A DNA stretch of 64,000 nt from positions 18,245,701 through 18,309,700 of the forward strand of contig NC_087252.1 of NCBI RefSeq assembly GCF_037042905.1, written 5' to 3'. The notes beneath the pieces are model-generated. The model did not search any database, had not been told where the DNA came from, and saw only the letters and a program-made list of their open reading frames with translations. Shown piece after piece: positions 24,789-34,947 of the stretch (its first letter is position 1; the number at the start of each line of letters is the position of its first letter). This stretch comes from Lytechinus pictus. Its lineage: Eukaryota > Echinodermata > Echinoidea > Temnopleuroida > Toxopneustidae. Position numbers and translations under genes: made by a program.

Positions 24789-24860
24789 TTCCCACACCGG
24801 GAATCGAACCCGGGCCACGGCGGTGAGAGCGCCGGATCCTAACCACTAGACCATATGGGA
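24789..24860 (-). tRNA. tRNA-Glu (anticodon CTC)
   Basis: A full 72-nt cloverleaf on the minus strand. The acceptor stem TCCCATA pairs with TGTGGGA (one G-T). The D arm carries the A box (TGGTCTAGTGGTTAGG). The anticodon stem CGGCG/CGCCG closes the loop CTCTCAC, giving anticodon CTC at plus-strand 24825-24827. The T arm CCGGG-TTCGATT-CCCGG is perfect and carries the B box. Discriminator base A. No intron. It closely matches animal nuclear tRNA-Glu. Function: decodes GAG in cytosolic translation, transcribed by Pol III. A T-run follows. The intact stems suggest a working gene rather than a SINE head, and no SINE body follows. Confidence 0.95.
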
Positions 24861-26460
24861 TTCCACGATTACCATGGACGAGTATTAAATACTATTACCA
24901 TATAGTTGCGTTTTCTTGACCGTAGAGGGCTATCAATCAATGGAAATGGAACAGTAGAAATGATTTCCGTAGTTGTTTCCCTGACCAAATATGGACCACT
25001 TCGGTGGTATATCATTAATCATCGGATTTTAGTCTTTTAACAAGAAGTTTTACCGACCAGAGGCCTGAAGGTCATAATATGATTGAGGGGGGGGGGTTAC
25101 TGGACCCCAAACATTTTGACGACCACTGAAGGAGAAAAAAAAAAAATTAATGAGGAGAAATTAAATGAAAGAAAATAAAAAAGGATGAAATATTAAAATA
25201 TCGAAATCTCATATCACAAAATTAGATTTTCATTCTAAAAGGTCTTAATTTACCCCCCCCCCCCCGGATTTACCCTCTCTTGTTTCGCCATCTCTTTTTG
25301 TTTTAAAGAAATTTTGTCATACACAACTTGGTATATAGATTTTGCCAGGGAAGCAAAATAGGCCTTTAAAATAAAAAAAATCAAAAAAAAAATATATAAA
25401 ATAGGCCAAAAAAGGGATTACAGGCTGACGGAATAATTTTATAGATGACTAAAATCAGACAAACTATAATTATAAACCCTGAAATTATCATTAAAATCAC
25501 ACAAGAAAATAACAAAATTATGAATTTTCTTTTTTTTTTCTTCATTATTTCACAGAAGACAGTTTAATTGATTGTCTTAATTATAATGCAATCAGCAAGC
25601 AATCTTTCTATTGTAATTTTTATCAATACAATAAATTTTCTCTTCTCCAAGGATGAAAAAATTGATCCATTACTGACATAACCGATTATGACGACTAAAG
25701 CAATTTAAGGGATACATAAGCTAGCCCACCTATATTCAGCGTGCATTAAGCTATTTTCACCTATTATTGCCTAATTTTGCTTTGTGAATAGATATAGTTA
25801 TTTTCAGCCCGAATAGCCTCACCCCTTTAATTGTCATTGACCAATCAGTACTATGTGAAAAAGTGCCAGGTTGTACGGCCCGAAGTGATAATAGGCCCAA
25901 TTATTATTAATGGATAATGGCCATGGCTGATAGGCCTGATAATAATAATAAGAAGAAAAGTGATGATGGTGATTATCATAATGATTATAATAACAAAGAT
26001 TATAGGCCTACACACTTCGAAAGATAGGGTCAACTTTGCACCTTTAACAAAGGAGCAGGGTCCCGATTCATATGGCTATGATAAATGCACAATTTCTACC
26101 AATCAGATTGAAGGATTTCAGTATTTTTAAACTGTTATTGCAACTTTGTTATTATAATAAAATTTATGACAACGGAGCCCTGATCGATATGTCTGGGAGC
26201 ACCTTTAAGATAACTTTGTACCTCTCTGAAAGGTGTAAATTAGCACATAGAAGTTGCAGAATTGCACCCCAATTATTAAAGGTGCTTAATGCACCTTCAA
26301 GAGAAGTGCAAAGTATAGGCCTACTGTTCCACGTTTTCAAAAATGTTCAAAGTTGCACCGTGAAGGAATTTTGTGACAGTGGGAGATCCTAAGCAAAGTG
26401 GGCAAAAATATTTTCATCCACATTTCCCCAAATTAGCCACTAAAAGCTGTTATATTTGTT
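24861..26460. other. intergenic DNA with G/C-tract repeat remnant
   Basis: A repeat remnant (poly-G, ctggaccccaaacattttgacga) lies near 25085-25270. The rest is AT-rich with A-runs, TAA-rich patches near 25900-26000 and no supported exon. Confidence 0.4.
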
Positions 26461-27066
26461 AATAATAAATAATAATAATTAACATTTATATAGCGCTTAA
26501 TACAACAGTTTCTAAGCGCATTGGAAAGAGAAAAAAGAAGTTGCAAAATACAGTGAAAGAGAACAGGATATGGAATTAAGAGGACTGCTTAATGAGGTAA
26601 GATTTGAGGAGTGTTTTGAAAGATTCGACAGTGGATGCATTACGGATGGAGATGGGGAGATTGTTCCAGAGTTTAGGGGCAAGAGCAGAAAAAGCACGAT
26701 CGCCATAACGGGTAAAAGTGCGGGGTCCTAGAGATAGTCGAAGGTGAGCAGTAGAAGAAGATCGGAGACGTTGAGTTGCAGAGGATGAGTGACAGAGAGA
26801 GATAAGATTTTGAAGGTAGGATGGGGCAAGACCATGGATGATTTTATAGACAAGGAGAAGGAGCTTGAAAATAATTCTATTATGAACCTGAAGCCAATGG
26901 AGGGAGTAGAGAATAGGGGGTGATATGTTCAAATTTCTTAGTGAGGGTTACCAATCTAGCTGCAGTATTTTGAATTATTTGAAGGGGGGCTATACTAGAT
27001 TGAGGTAAACCAGCAAGTAAAGCATTACAATAATCTAAATGGGATGATACAAAGGCATTTGTTGCT
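26461..27066 (-). mobile_element. 5'-truncated CR1/L2-like non-LTR retrotransposon
   Basis: The coding remnant (26576-27066) is followed, in minus-strand order, by a 3' UTR with AATGCGCTTAGAAACTG and GCGCTATATAAATG, and then an (ATT)n tail at 26461-26480. This layout (AGCGC box, TATATAAAT, ATT repeats) is typical of CR1/L2-clade LINE 3' ends. Only the last part of the ORF is retained, as expected from incomplete reverse transcription. Confidence 0.85.
26576..27066 (-). pseudogene. C-terminal reverse-transcriptase ORF fragment of a LINE
   Basis: The upstream part reads ATNAFVSSHLDYCNALLAGL, PQSSIAPLQIIQNTAARLVT and LTKKFEHITP. After a one-base slip in a C-run near 26922 it continues ILYSLHWLQVHNRIIFKLLL, VYKIIHGLAPSYLQNL, ending DRAFSALAPKLWNNLPISIR and SFKTLLKSYL. 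These are hallmark phrases of the C-terminal region after the RT domain in CR1/L2-like LINEs: LDYCNALL, QNxAARLV, LHWLPV, HGLAPSYL, APxLWNxLP. The catalytic RT motifs and endonuclease are absent. The frameshift and truncation make it dead. Its 118-residue open part runs 26576-26932. Confidence 0.85.
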
Positions 27067-27120
27067 GTTTTTTACAGCCTTGGGGCAGTTCTAACTAAAG
27101 ACTGTTGATTTCAAGCACAT

Positions 27121-28640
27121 CAATGTGCACGATCAAAGCTCGAGCTCAAAGTTTGGAACATGAGTACACCTGAAAATTGAATATTCTCAGCATTTTTTTT
27201 TGTTATCATGAACAAGATGCGTATGTAACTAAACAATTATTAATGCAAGTAGCTATAGGAAGCACGAGCTGAAATATTTCAAAATACTGACGTACATCAT
27301 ACGGACGTAGACGCTTTTTATTTAAGGACTGTTTGCAGTGATTCATGATTATGATACATACCTCATGGATCAAGTAATGTGAGTGCGTAGCGCAAGCTGA
27401 TTTTTTTTAAGTGAGTGCATCTGTGTCAAAGACCTTATCTGTGTATCTCGATCGCTAAAAGAAAACAATAAAAATCCGAATCGGGCAGAATTTTTTTTCA
27501 TTATTTTTAAGCCTCATGTTACCCTATTGATTCAATAGGGTATTTCTCTCAAAAAGTCAGTATTGAGAGCTCGAAGCGCAAGCAACGTTTTCATACAATG
27601 ACATATACCTGAAATCTTTCTTTTTTTTATTCCAATTATTCCCCTCCCCTTATTTCATTCAAATTTATTCCTTTCCTTATTCATCTTCTTTCTTTTCTCC
27701 TCACCTTTTTTGAGCCGCCAATAAGGGTCGGTGGGGGGGGGGGGGGGTGCTGCAGTCCCCTGGATCAGCCGATTACCCTTTCACAAATTTGTGTATAAAT
27801 GGAATATAAAAGCCGTGTTCATAGAGCGGGGGTGGCAGAGCCCCAAAAGGGGCACTTTTATGTCAAAATGGGAATTTTTGCACAATCATAATTTCACCAT
27901 GAAATTATCATTTGCGTGATGTAGTTGTGAGTTTTTAGCAATTAAGTTGAGCAAAGTCTTTTTAAAGTAATTTCTAATTGATAAGATATAGATTAAGGCT
28001 TTACTTGATTGTTTTCCGCGAGAGAGCGTTGCGAGCAAGTGGTTTGGAAAAAAATATTAAATCTGAAGTTGTAAAACTCGAGTTTTGGGTAAATGATATG
28101 GGCTAATTACTGTTAAAGGGCATCCTTGAGAGATGTTGCGGGCGCGAATTGCGGGCTCAAACTTTTGGACATCTAAGTCATGAAATTGAACATTCGATCC
28201 GAGCTTTGTAATCATGAAAACAAATGTGTATCTAACTATTACGAATAACGCAAGCGCGGAGCGCGAGCTGAATTTTTTTAATATACTGACCAGAAAATCA
28301 ACGTGTTAAGGATTGCATTTAGTGACTCATGGATAGGATACATATTTCACCAATCGAATAATGTGAGCGCGAAGCGCGAGCTGAAATATTGTGATATTTT
28401 AACCTGAATTTGGACATTCTAAGCATTTTTTTTGTAACCAGGAACAGAATGAGTACCTTGCTATAAACAACAATTGATGTGAGAGTGCAACCCGAGCCAA
28501 AGTCCAACTTCCTAGAATCTGTACATTCTTAAGTTTTTGCTACCATGAATAGGATAAGCACCCTACTGTAAACAATAATTGATAAGAGCGCGAAGTGCGA
28601 ACCCAATTTTTGTGTGATTTTTTTAACCTAAAATTTATTG
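27121..28640. repeat. diverged satellite-like array (GCGAAGCGCGAGC units)
   Basis: Units of about 105-130 bp recur with the landmark GCG(C)GAAGCGCGAGCTGAA (27261, 27391, 28255, 28365, about 28480, 28583). Between landmarks lie GGACATTCTAAGCATTTTTT, accatgaacaggatg and AACAATTATTAATG phrases. Units are well diverged, and other sequence (including a poly-G patch at 27733) interrupts the middle. Confidence 0.7.
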
Positions 28641-29339
28641 CGTTTCCCTTCAAAAAAGGTATTTCATTTTGAAATAGGGCATACATTTCATTTTGAAAAA
28701 GGGCATTTTCTCCTTCGTTGATTTTTTCATTGGGAGGGTATGGGGCAAGTGTCCCCTATAGCTGCTCCGGTTTCGCCGCCACTGTCCTACCGCGTCTAAA
28801 ACATTTCTAGGGAATGAAACAAATATAGTTCAGTCACTGTGAAGAATCATAATTCATAAAAACTATTCAGTTTATTGAGTACAAGAGCAACGAAAAATAT
28901 TCATATTTTGCAAATAAACTTAGAAGGAAATGTACTACTAAAGGGTATAGCAAAAATGTGTTTTCGCGGAGGCATGGGTCGTGATCGGTCGTGATCCTCG
29001 TCGATGTTTTGAGGGGGGGGGGGTAGTGCGGCATAGACAGACACCGCGTTTTCAAAAGTGACGGCATTGTTTATTTTGTCACTGAGTAATTATTGATTAT
29101 TATCATTTTTTAATTTTAGGGGCACATCATCGGGGGGAACTCGCTTAATTGCCCTCCCCCAAAAAGAATTGTTATCCGATTGTTATCTTTTCCCCCTTCT
29201 CTCGAAACCGGGGGGGGGGGGACTTGTGATGAAGTTATCAGTTATGTGTGAACATATAGATATATACTAATTAGTATACATCTCTATGTCATTGTGTGTG
29301 AATTATTAAAAGGCATATTTAAAAATATTATTATTTTGA
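28641..29339. other. intergenic DNA, no supported gene
   Basis: Holds poly-G tracts near 29010 and 29210 and G/C-tract repeat fragments. Nothing coding is convincing. Confidence 0.4.
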
Positions 29340-29512
29340 ATAAGTTTTTGGTACCGGTACCGTGCTGGCCGGCCGCTAGCTGGCGGTATACAACTTGTCT
29401 CTTCAATTGTTCATTCAGCGATTAATCAGATCAGCTGGAGGAGCTGGACGAATGTTTCGCATGTAAACATCGTTAATATTTTGGAAAATTGCTCAAATTT
29501 TAGCAGTCTTTG
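29340..29512 (+). promoter_or_regulatory. possible promoter/5' UTR exon with strong donor
   Basis: A GC-rich patch with clustered palindromes (GGTACCGGTACC, GGCCGGCC, GCTAGC) is followed by a sequence that ends tctttg/gtaagtga near 29513. The following 250 bp are CpG-rich. There is no ATG-led coding exon I trust, so this is only a candidate non-coding first exon. Confidence 0.2.
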
Positions 29513-30163
29513 GTAAGTGAATTATTGTATATGTGGAGATATGATATCAAGGATGATACTTCCCTCCGTTATGTTTTCAGTTAAGGTACGGAATGTGAGG
29601 AAAATTACACGAACAAGTAATTGTTTTGAATAGTGGGGGCCCTCAATTTGCGCTTTGGTTTTGCGGGGAAAATTCGTTCAGACTCGCGAGTGCGTGCTAC
29701 GCCTGCGGTATCCCGTTCGAGTTCCATACCTGCGGCTGCGCCTGCATGCTGCCCCTACTCCCTCGACAGCTGGCAGCGCAGCCTGCAGCCGTCTGTTTCG
29801 AAGAGTTTTTTTAAACATTTTTTTGTTTCTCCTTGTACATAGACGGCTCGCGATCATGCAGCCGCCATCTCCATTTGGGGGTTAACAATGCAAAATTTTC
29901 AATATTTTGTCTTTATTTCATAATTCCATTAAAAAAGAACTGGACCAAAAAAAAATATATATTTGACATTAGGATTTAGGGCCTAAAATAAATTTAATTC
30001 TAGGCCTAACTTATTCGGCCATATTAGCTAATATGCCCAGCCGCCATTAATACCGCTCATCTAAGTAAAAAATCCGGGACGGGCGCAAAACGCACACATA
30101 TGAACACACGTGTACAGTGCTTCGCGGTATATATAAATCTTAATTTCACTACGACGAGTGAAT

Positions 30164-30240
30164 AGGTGAGCGTGGCGCAGTGCACAATACGTAAGCATCT
30201 AAGCGTTCGTGGTTCGACTCTCAACAAGGTTCTTTTTTTT
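30164..30240 (+). other. tRNA-like segment (SINE head or tRNA pseudogene)
   Basis: A-box-like TGGCGCAGTGCACAATACG and B-box GTGGTTCGACTCTC are correctly spaced (about 40 bp) and end in a nine-T run at 30232. The stems are poor, so it cannot be a working tRNA. Confidence 0.55.
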
Positions 30241-30388
30241 TAAAGGGGATCGGGGATGTGAAGTATTTTGGTGCTATTTCTAAAGGTCGACATTCGTTTT
30301 TATTGCGTATTTCATGAACTTAAACAACTTTTCTATAGGCCCCTATTGCTTAAATCCGTATTTTCAGGAAATTTGTCACTCTATACTA

Positions 30389-31330
30389 GCACCTTAATAT
30401 GCCCAAAAGAATTTTGAATCAAATTTGCCTTTCCTACTTTTCTCTTTTCGCTCTATCCCCCCTCAGACATTTCAATCCCCCTGTCCGCTGCTTATATACC
30501 CCCAAAAGAAAACCCCTTTTCTCGCCCTCCGGGCCAACACGAATTATGAGAATCTTGGCTTGTTCATCACTATATACTAGCACCTTAATATGCCCAACAA
30601 CTTTTCAATATTGCTTTATTCCGTATTTTCATGAAGCTTGTCACTCTATACTAGCACCTTAATATGCCCAACAATTTTTCAATATTGCTTTATTCTGTAT
30701 TTTCATGAAGCTTGTCACTCTATACTAGCACCTTAATATGCCCAAAAGAATTTTGAATAAAATTTGCTTTCCTACTTTTCTCTTTTCGCTCTATCCCCCC
30801 TCAGACATTTCAATCCCCCTGTCCGCTGCTTATATACCCCCAAAAGAAAACCCCTTTTCTCGCCCTCCGGGCCAACACGAATTATTAGAATCTTGGCTTG
30901 TTCATCACTCTATACTAGCACCTTAATATGCCCAACAACTTTTCAATATTGCTTTATTCCGTATTTTCATGAAGTTTGTCACTCTATACTAGCACCTTAA
31001 TATGCCCAAAAGAATTTTGAATAAAATTTGCTTTTCCTACTTTTCTCTTTTCGCTCTATCCCCCCTCAGACATTTCAATCCCCCTGTCCGCTGCTTATAT
31101 ACCCCCAAAAGAAAACCCCTTTTCTCGCCCTCCGGGCCAACACGAATGATTAGAATCTTGGCTTGTTCATCACTCTATACTAGCACCTTAATATGCCCAA
31201 CAACTTTTCAATATTGCTTTATTCTGTATTTTCATGAAGCTTGTCACTCTATACTAGCACCTTAATATGCCCAACAATTTTTATATATTGCTTTACTCCG
31301 TATTTTCATGAAGCTTGTCACTCTATACTA
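30389..31330 (+). repeat. satellite array, left block (A/B modules)
   Basis: Two modules share the start CTAGCACCTTAATATGCCCA. Module A (about 188 bp) continues aaagaattttgaat, a C-rich part with CCGGGCCAACACGAATTATT, and ends atcactctata. Module B (about 75 bp) continues acaacttttcaatattgc and ends cttgtcactctata. The order here is A-B-B-A-B-A-B-B. Repeated plus-strand ORFs of 62-87 residues are by-products of the A modules. The array stops exactly at 31330, where a mobile element begins, and resumes at 49628. Confidence 0.9.
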
Positions 31331-31347
31331 GAGCGTGATCGGTTCAT

Positions 31348-31750
31348 CACGGACGGACATTTGATAGATTTTGAAAGTTTTGAAGGCTTGTAACAAATTA
31401 GGAATAAGATGAACAAGGTTCCTTTGTATTTTATAGTGAAGGGTAGGACAAAGTATGCTGAATGATGAAAAAAATTTGTTGCCATGGTTACCTACAAACA
31501 TAGGTATCCACTAAATGTGCCATATCACGGACGGACATGATAGAAATGTGGTTTTTAGAATTTTTGTACATTTTTATTGTTTCTATCTAAACAGCTTAAC
31601 ATTGACCAATAATTGTTAATGCAACTAACACTCAGGTATGTTAGCTTCTATGTTCAGCATATTGAATTCTTAACCAATATCAAACTTCTGAGAGAATTGC
31701 AAATATTTTCCATCACGGACGGACATCTCGGACGGACATCACGGGCGGAC
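31348..31750 (+). repeat. sub-terminal CACGGACGGACAT motifs, left side
   Basis: Exact motifs at 31348, 31526 and 31714, with variants TCGGACGGACAT at 31728 and CACGGGCGGAC at 31740. Spacing is irregular (about 180 bp, then a cluster). Such sub-terminal repeats often bind transposase in known DNA transposons; that role here is inferred. Confidence 0.8.
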
Positions 31751-31870
31751 ACAATCAAAATACATTGGAAGTACCCTGTAAGAAGTTCTTAATACTTTTT
31801 TTGGGGAACAAATGCTATTGTATTGATGATTTGTACATATTTTGAAATTATTAAACAGTATTAGTTGCAC

Positions 31871-31932
31871 AATCAAGTTGCTACAACTTCAATCAAGTTG
31901 CTACAACTTGATTTAAGATGTAGCAACTTGAT
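31871..31932. repeat. short direct and inverted repeat (ATCAAGTTGCTACAACTT)
   Basis: Two direct copies of ATCAAGTTGCTACAACTT are followed by an inverted copy (gatgtagcaacttgat), within the outer element just before the hAT-like insertion. Confidence 0.75.
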
Positions 31933-32300
31933 TTCTATGCTAGACGCAGAGTATAATCTAGAGCAGGGATTCTCAAATGGTGGCGCGCGCGCCACTTGTG
32001 GCGCACCGAGACTTCCGGAGTGGCGCGTGGGAGCCGGTATAGAAAAAGAAAAAACATTAGAAAATAAAAGGTTGATCTACTATTAATCTTGAATTGAGGT
32101 TTGATCATTTAATTACAAAGGGAGAATAAAAAACTCAGCTCTTTTTTAAATATAAATGCTATTTGATTTCCTCTGATTTTGTGTAATCTAGCATTCGATA
32201 ACCCCTATTATTGTGGATGATCTGTTTGATGTATTCATTTACGATTGGTACAAAGACTATGTACATAATATGTGAACATAGATTTGTGAACAGTGCTTTT

Positions 32301-32323
32301 AATAATAACAATAATAATCATAA
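32301..32323 (-). mobile_element. ATT-rich tail of the split SINE
   Basis: Minus strand: TTATGATTATTATTGTTATT then ATT. It continues the SINE whose head and body lie at 47137-47361, on the other side of the 14.8-kb array. TGCTTTT at 32294-32300 matches tgctttttaa next to the head at 47363, a plausible SINE target duplication. Confidence 0.65.
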
Positions 32324-32369
32324 CTAGATTTTAATTCGTCATGCGGACGAATTAGGTGGTCTGTCGTAT

Positions 32370-33071
32370 AGATAGATAAACAGGAAAAAAATATTTAAAC
32401 AGATATTAGATTGAAAAATAGATAGACAAACAGATTTACATAATCAAACAGATACATACAAGAAAGATAATTATATTAGATGGATGGAGTGATGGATGGA
32501 GAGATAAATTATAGGTGGTTATATTAATAAAACATAGACATATAAAGATAGATATAGAGAGACAGACATATAGATAGAGAGACAGACATATAGATAGATA
32601 GAGAGACAGACTTATAGATAGAGAGATAGATTGATAGATATATAGATATATAGATAGATAGAGAGATGATTGGTGGTTATATTAATAAAACATATATAAA
32701 CATATAGATAGAAAGAGAGACAGACAGATAGATAGATAGACAGATAGATAGACAGACATATATATAGATAGAGAGACAGACATATCATGAAGCTATTACG
32801 AGCTATCTCGTAATAGCTTCATGCTGCGTGGTCCTATCGCGTTATGTAAGCGGGCTCTAACTTTCGCCTGGCGGCTCGCCAATTGATGTTAGATATCGTT
32901 CCTTCGCCCGAAGGAAGCGATAACAAAGGATTAAGAGAGAAATTGGAAGATGGTTCTCCTTCTCGTGATAGCTTCATGGATAGATAGACAGACATATAGA
33001 TAGACAAACATATAGATAGACAGAGAGACAGAAATATAGATAGATAGAGAGACAGACATATAGATAGATAT

Positions 33072-33104
<33 letters not shown>

Positions 33105-33545
33105 CATATAGATAGATACAGAGACAGACATATAGATTGATAGAGATCGAGACAGAGATAGATAGAGAGACAGACATATAGATGAATAGAGAGACAGACA
33201 TATAGATAGATAGATAGATAGATAGACAGATAGATAGATAGATAGAGAGACAGACAGACAGATAGATAGATAGATATATAGATAGATAGATAGATAGAGA
33301 CAGGCAGATGGATGGATAGATAGATAGACATATCTAAACAGATAGATACATATATATTAGACAGAGAGAGAGAGAGAGAGATAAACAGACAGATAGATAT
33401 ACAATGTAGGTAGATAGACAGACAGACATATGGATAGATAGAGAGAGAGGGACGTATTCAAACAGAAAGATATATATTAGACAGAGAGATAGATATGTCA
33501 TGTAGGTAGATAGACAGACAGATAAATAGATATGATATAAAAAAG
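32370..33545. repeat. (GATA)n/(GACA)n arrays of copy 1
   Basis: About 1.1 kb of GATAGATA, GAGAGACAGACATATA and related tetranucleotides, interrupted by the island at 32787-32978. It gives long Ser/Ile/Leu/Tyr minus-strand ORFs (IYLS-rich), which are by-products. Equivalent arrays lie at about 34990-36160, 37610-38770, 40225-41410 and 44500-45670. Confidence 0.95.
32787..32978. other. conserved hairpin-rich island within the GATA array
   Basis: 192 bp of non-repetitive, GC-richer sequence, abruptly bordered by GATA repeat. It opens with a perfect 16-bp hairpin (ATGAAGCTATTACGAG, four-base loop, mirror), then a ctaac...gttag pair around a GGCG-gct-CGCC hairpin, then ATCGTTCCTTCG-cc-CGAAGGAA-GCGAT. 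It ends with a second direct copy of CTCGTgATAGCTTCATG. The same island starts at 35407, 38021, 40646 and 44919. Copy 4 differs at two bases (gccgatcgat for gccaattgat). Role unknown. Confidence 0.75.
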
Positions 33546-33654
33546 TAATTATAATCTGTTTTATTTTGCAATATTTTAGCTATTATTTGTTAGAATTCTT
33601 ATAATTGATCGTGGGCAAGATAGCTAAAAAAAAAAAAAAAAAAAAAAAAATCAT

Positions 33655-33739
33655 GTTCACCCGCGGACTCGAACCCCTGCCTGCATGATGGAATGAGAAG
33701 TAAGTCTGACGCCTAACCGATTGAGCTAGAATATTTCCC
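33655..33739 (-). other. tRNA-like segment of copy 1
   Basis: Minus strand: A box TAGCTCAATCGG and B box GGGTTCGAGTCC, correctly spaced, with GCGTCAGACTT like the anticodon arm of tRNA-Lys. Acceptor and T stems do not pair well, so it is not a working tRNA. It runs into ATGATT and a 25-base T-run, which would stop Pol III. Confidence 0.7.
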
Positions 33740-34638
33740 ATAGACTTAACACGTAAGCAAAACACCAGAATCTCAAATCCAATCTTGCAAGTGAATTACG
33801 GGCATGATCCCGACATCTGATCGGAAAATGAAGGAAACGCAACCGAAAGCTTAGAATCTCAGCTACAACATACTAAAAGCTCAGGGATAACTAGCAACAA
33901 AAATTGGAGATATGGCTTACGAAATAGAAGAATGTAGAATCTAGTTTTGAGAAAAAGTCATGTCCCATAGAGATTACACGCAAAATGAGTAAAAATGACA
34001 TGCTATTATTATTTGCAATTTTTGAGGATGATTTGTCTATCAAAATGAAAAATAAAGGCAATAACTCAGAAAGAGTAAGAACTAAGCTACAACATATCAA
34101 AAATTGGGTGAAAATTGACCAATATTCACGGAGTTAGAGCAAGATTTGCATAATTATAATGACGTCATAATAGGCAAAATGGATTTTTTGAATTCCGACG
34201 CCATTTTGATGACGTCATAATATAATTGAGGGTCAAATGAGACATGAAATTATATCTCTAGTTCATACTCTATCAAAATATGAAAAAAAAATTGGGGGTC
34301 CCCATGCGTTCTGAAGAGCTACAGCGGATTTTCTATAGGCATGTTTTTGCCCATATATGGCCTATAGTGAGAGCTCGCGCGCACACGTGCTGCAAACTTT
34401 AACGGGTGTTAATTTCCTTATTAATGGTCGTAGAAGGTTGATCAAGGTATCAAATTGCTCAAAATTATATGATAAATGCGATGAAATAAAAAAAAACGGT
34501 GTTTCTGAGTTGCATTGAGGCGTTACGCGCGGAAACGCGCGCGCATACGTTTGCGCGCGCAATTTTTTGAAATGCTTAAAATGACCTAAAACGTACTCTG
34601 TTTTGGTCAAAAAGTGATTTTTAGCATTTTAAAATTTT

Positions 34639-34660
34639 GACGCGCGCGTACGCGCGCGTC
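34639..34660. repeat. perfect CG palindrome in each repeat unit
   Basis: A 22-bp perfect palindrome made of GACGCGCGCG, TA, CGCGCGCGTC. About 100 bp earlier a second CG-rich hairpin (GCGCGCGC, 8-base loop, mirror) occurs. Alternating CG runs can form Z-DNA or cruciforms. Copy 4 carries one mismatch that breaks it (near 42512). Confidence 0.85.
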
Positions 34661-34947
34661 GTGACCTTCAGGTGACCTTTGATGACATGACCTGATGACC
34701 CTTGATCTGAAGTTTATGTCATGTGAATTTGATTGATTTTTGATAATTGATAATGGAGATATGATTGATAATGTGATTTTACAAAATGGCGTCTAGATGA
34801 CGTCATGATGACGTCATGACATTAAGATTCTTGCAGAATTGAGGTCTTATTGATGTTGATATGTGGTGATATTTTGATGATTATTGAATATGGACTTTCT
34901 GAGATTTGCTGTCCACAAGAAATGGAGGAAATAAAAATAAGAAATAA

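Larger units (their letters stand above)
32324..34947 (-). mobile_element. Helentron/HINE-like unit, copy 1 (3'-terminal copy)
   Basis: Read on the minus strand, the unit ends with: sub-terminal repeat GACAGACCACCT (32354-32365), perfect 8-bp hairpin AATTCGTC-loop-GACGAATT (32333-32353), AAAAT, CTAG (32324-32327), then T. This is the standard 3' end of rolling-circle transposons. The same dodecamer, inverted, lies at the array's 5' end (47124-47135), as in the asymmetric terminal inverted repeats of Helentrons. Inside, in minus-strand order: AT-rich core with four TGACGTCA sites and CG palindromes (34130-34940), tRNA-like segment (33655-33739), T-run, (TATC/TGTC)n arrays, hairpin island, more arrays. 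No Rep or helicase ORF, so non-autonomous. Confidence 0.8.

Noticed and set aside
34680..34720. Hammerhead ribozyme-like CTGATGA in the repeat unit
   Set aside because: CTGATGA is present, but the required GAAA strand and three stems could not be placed.
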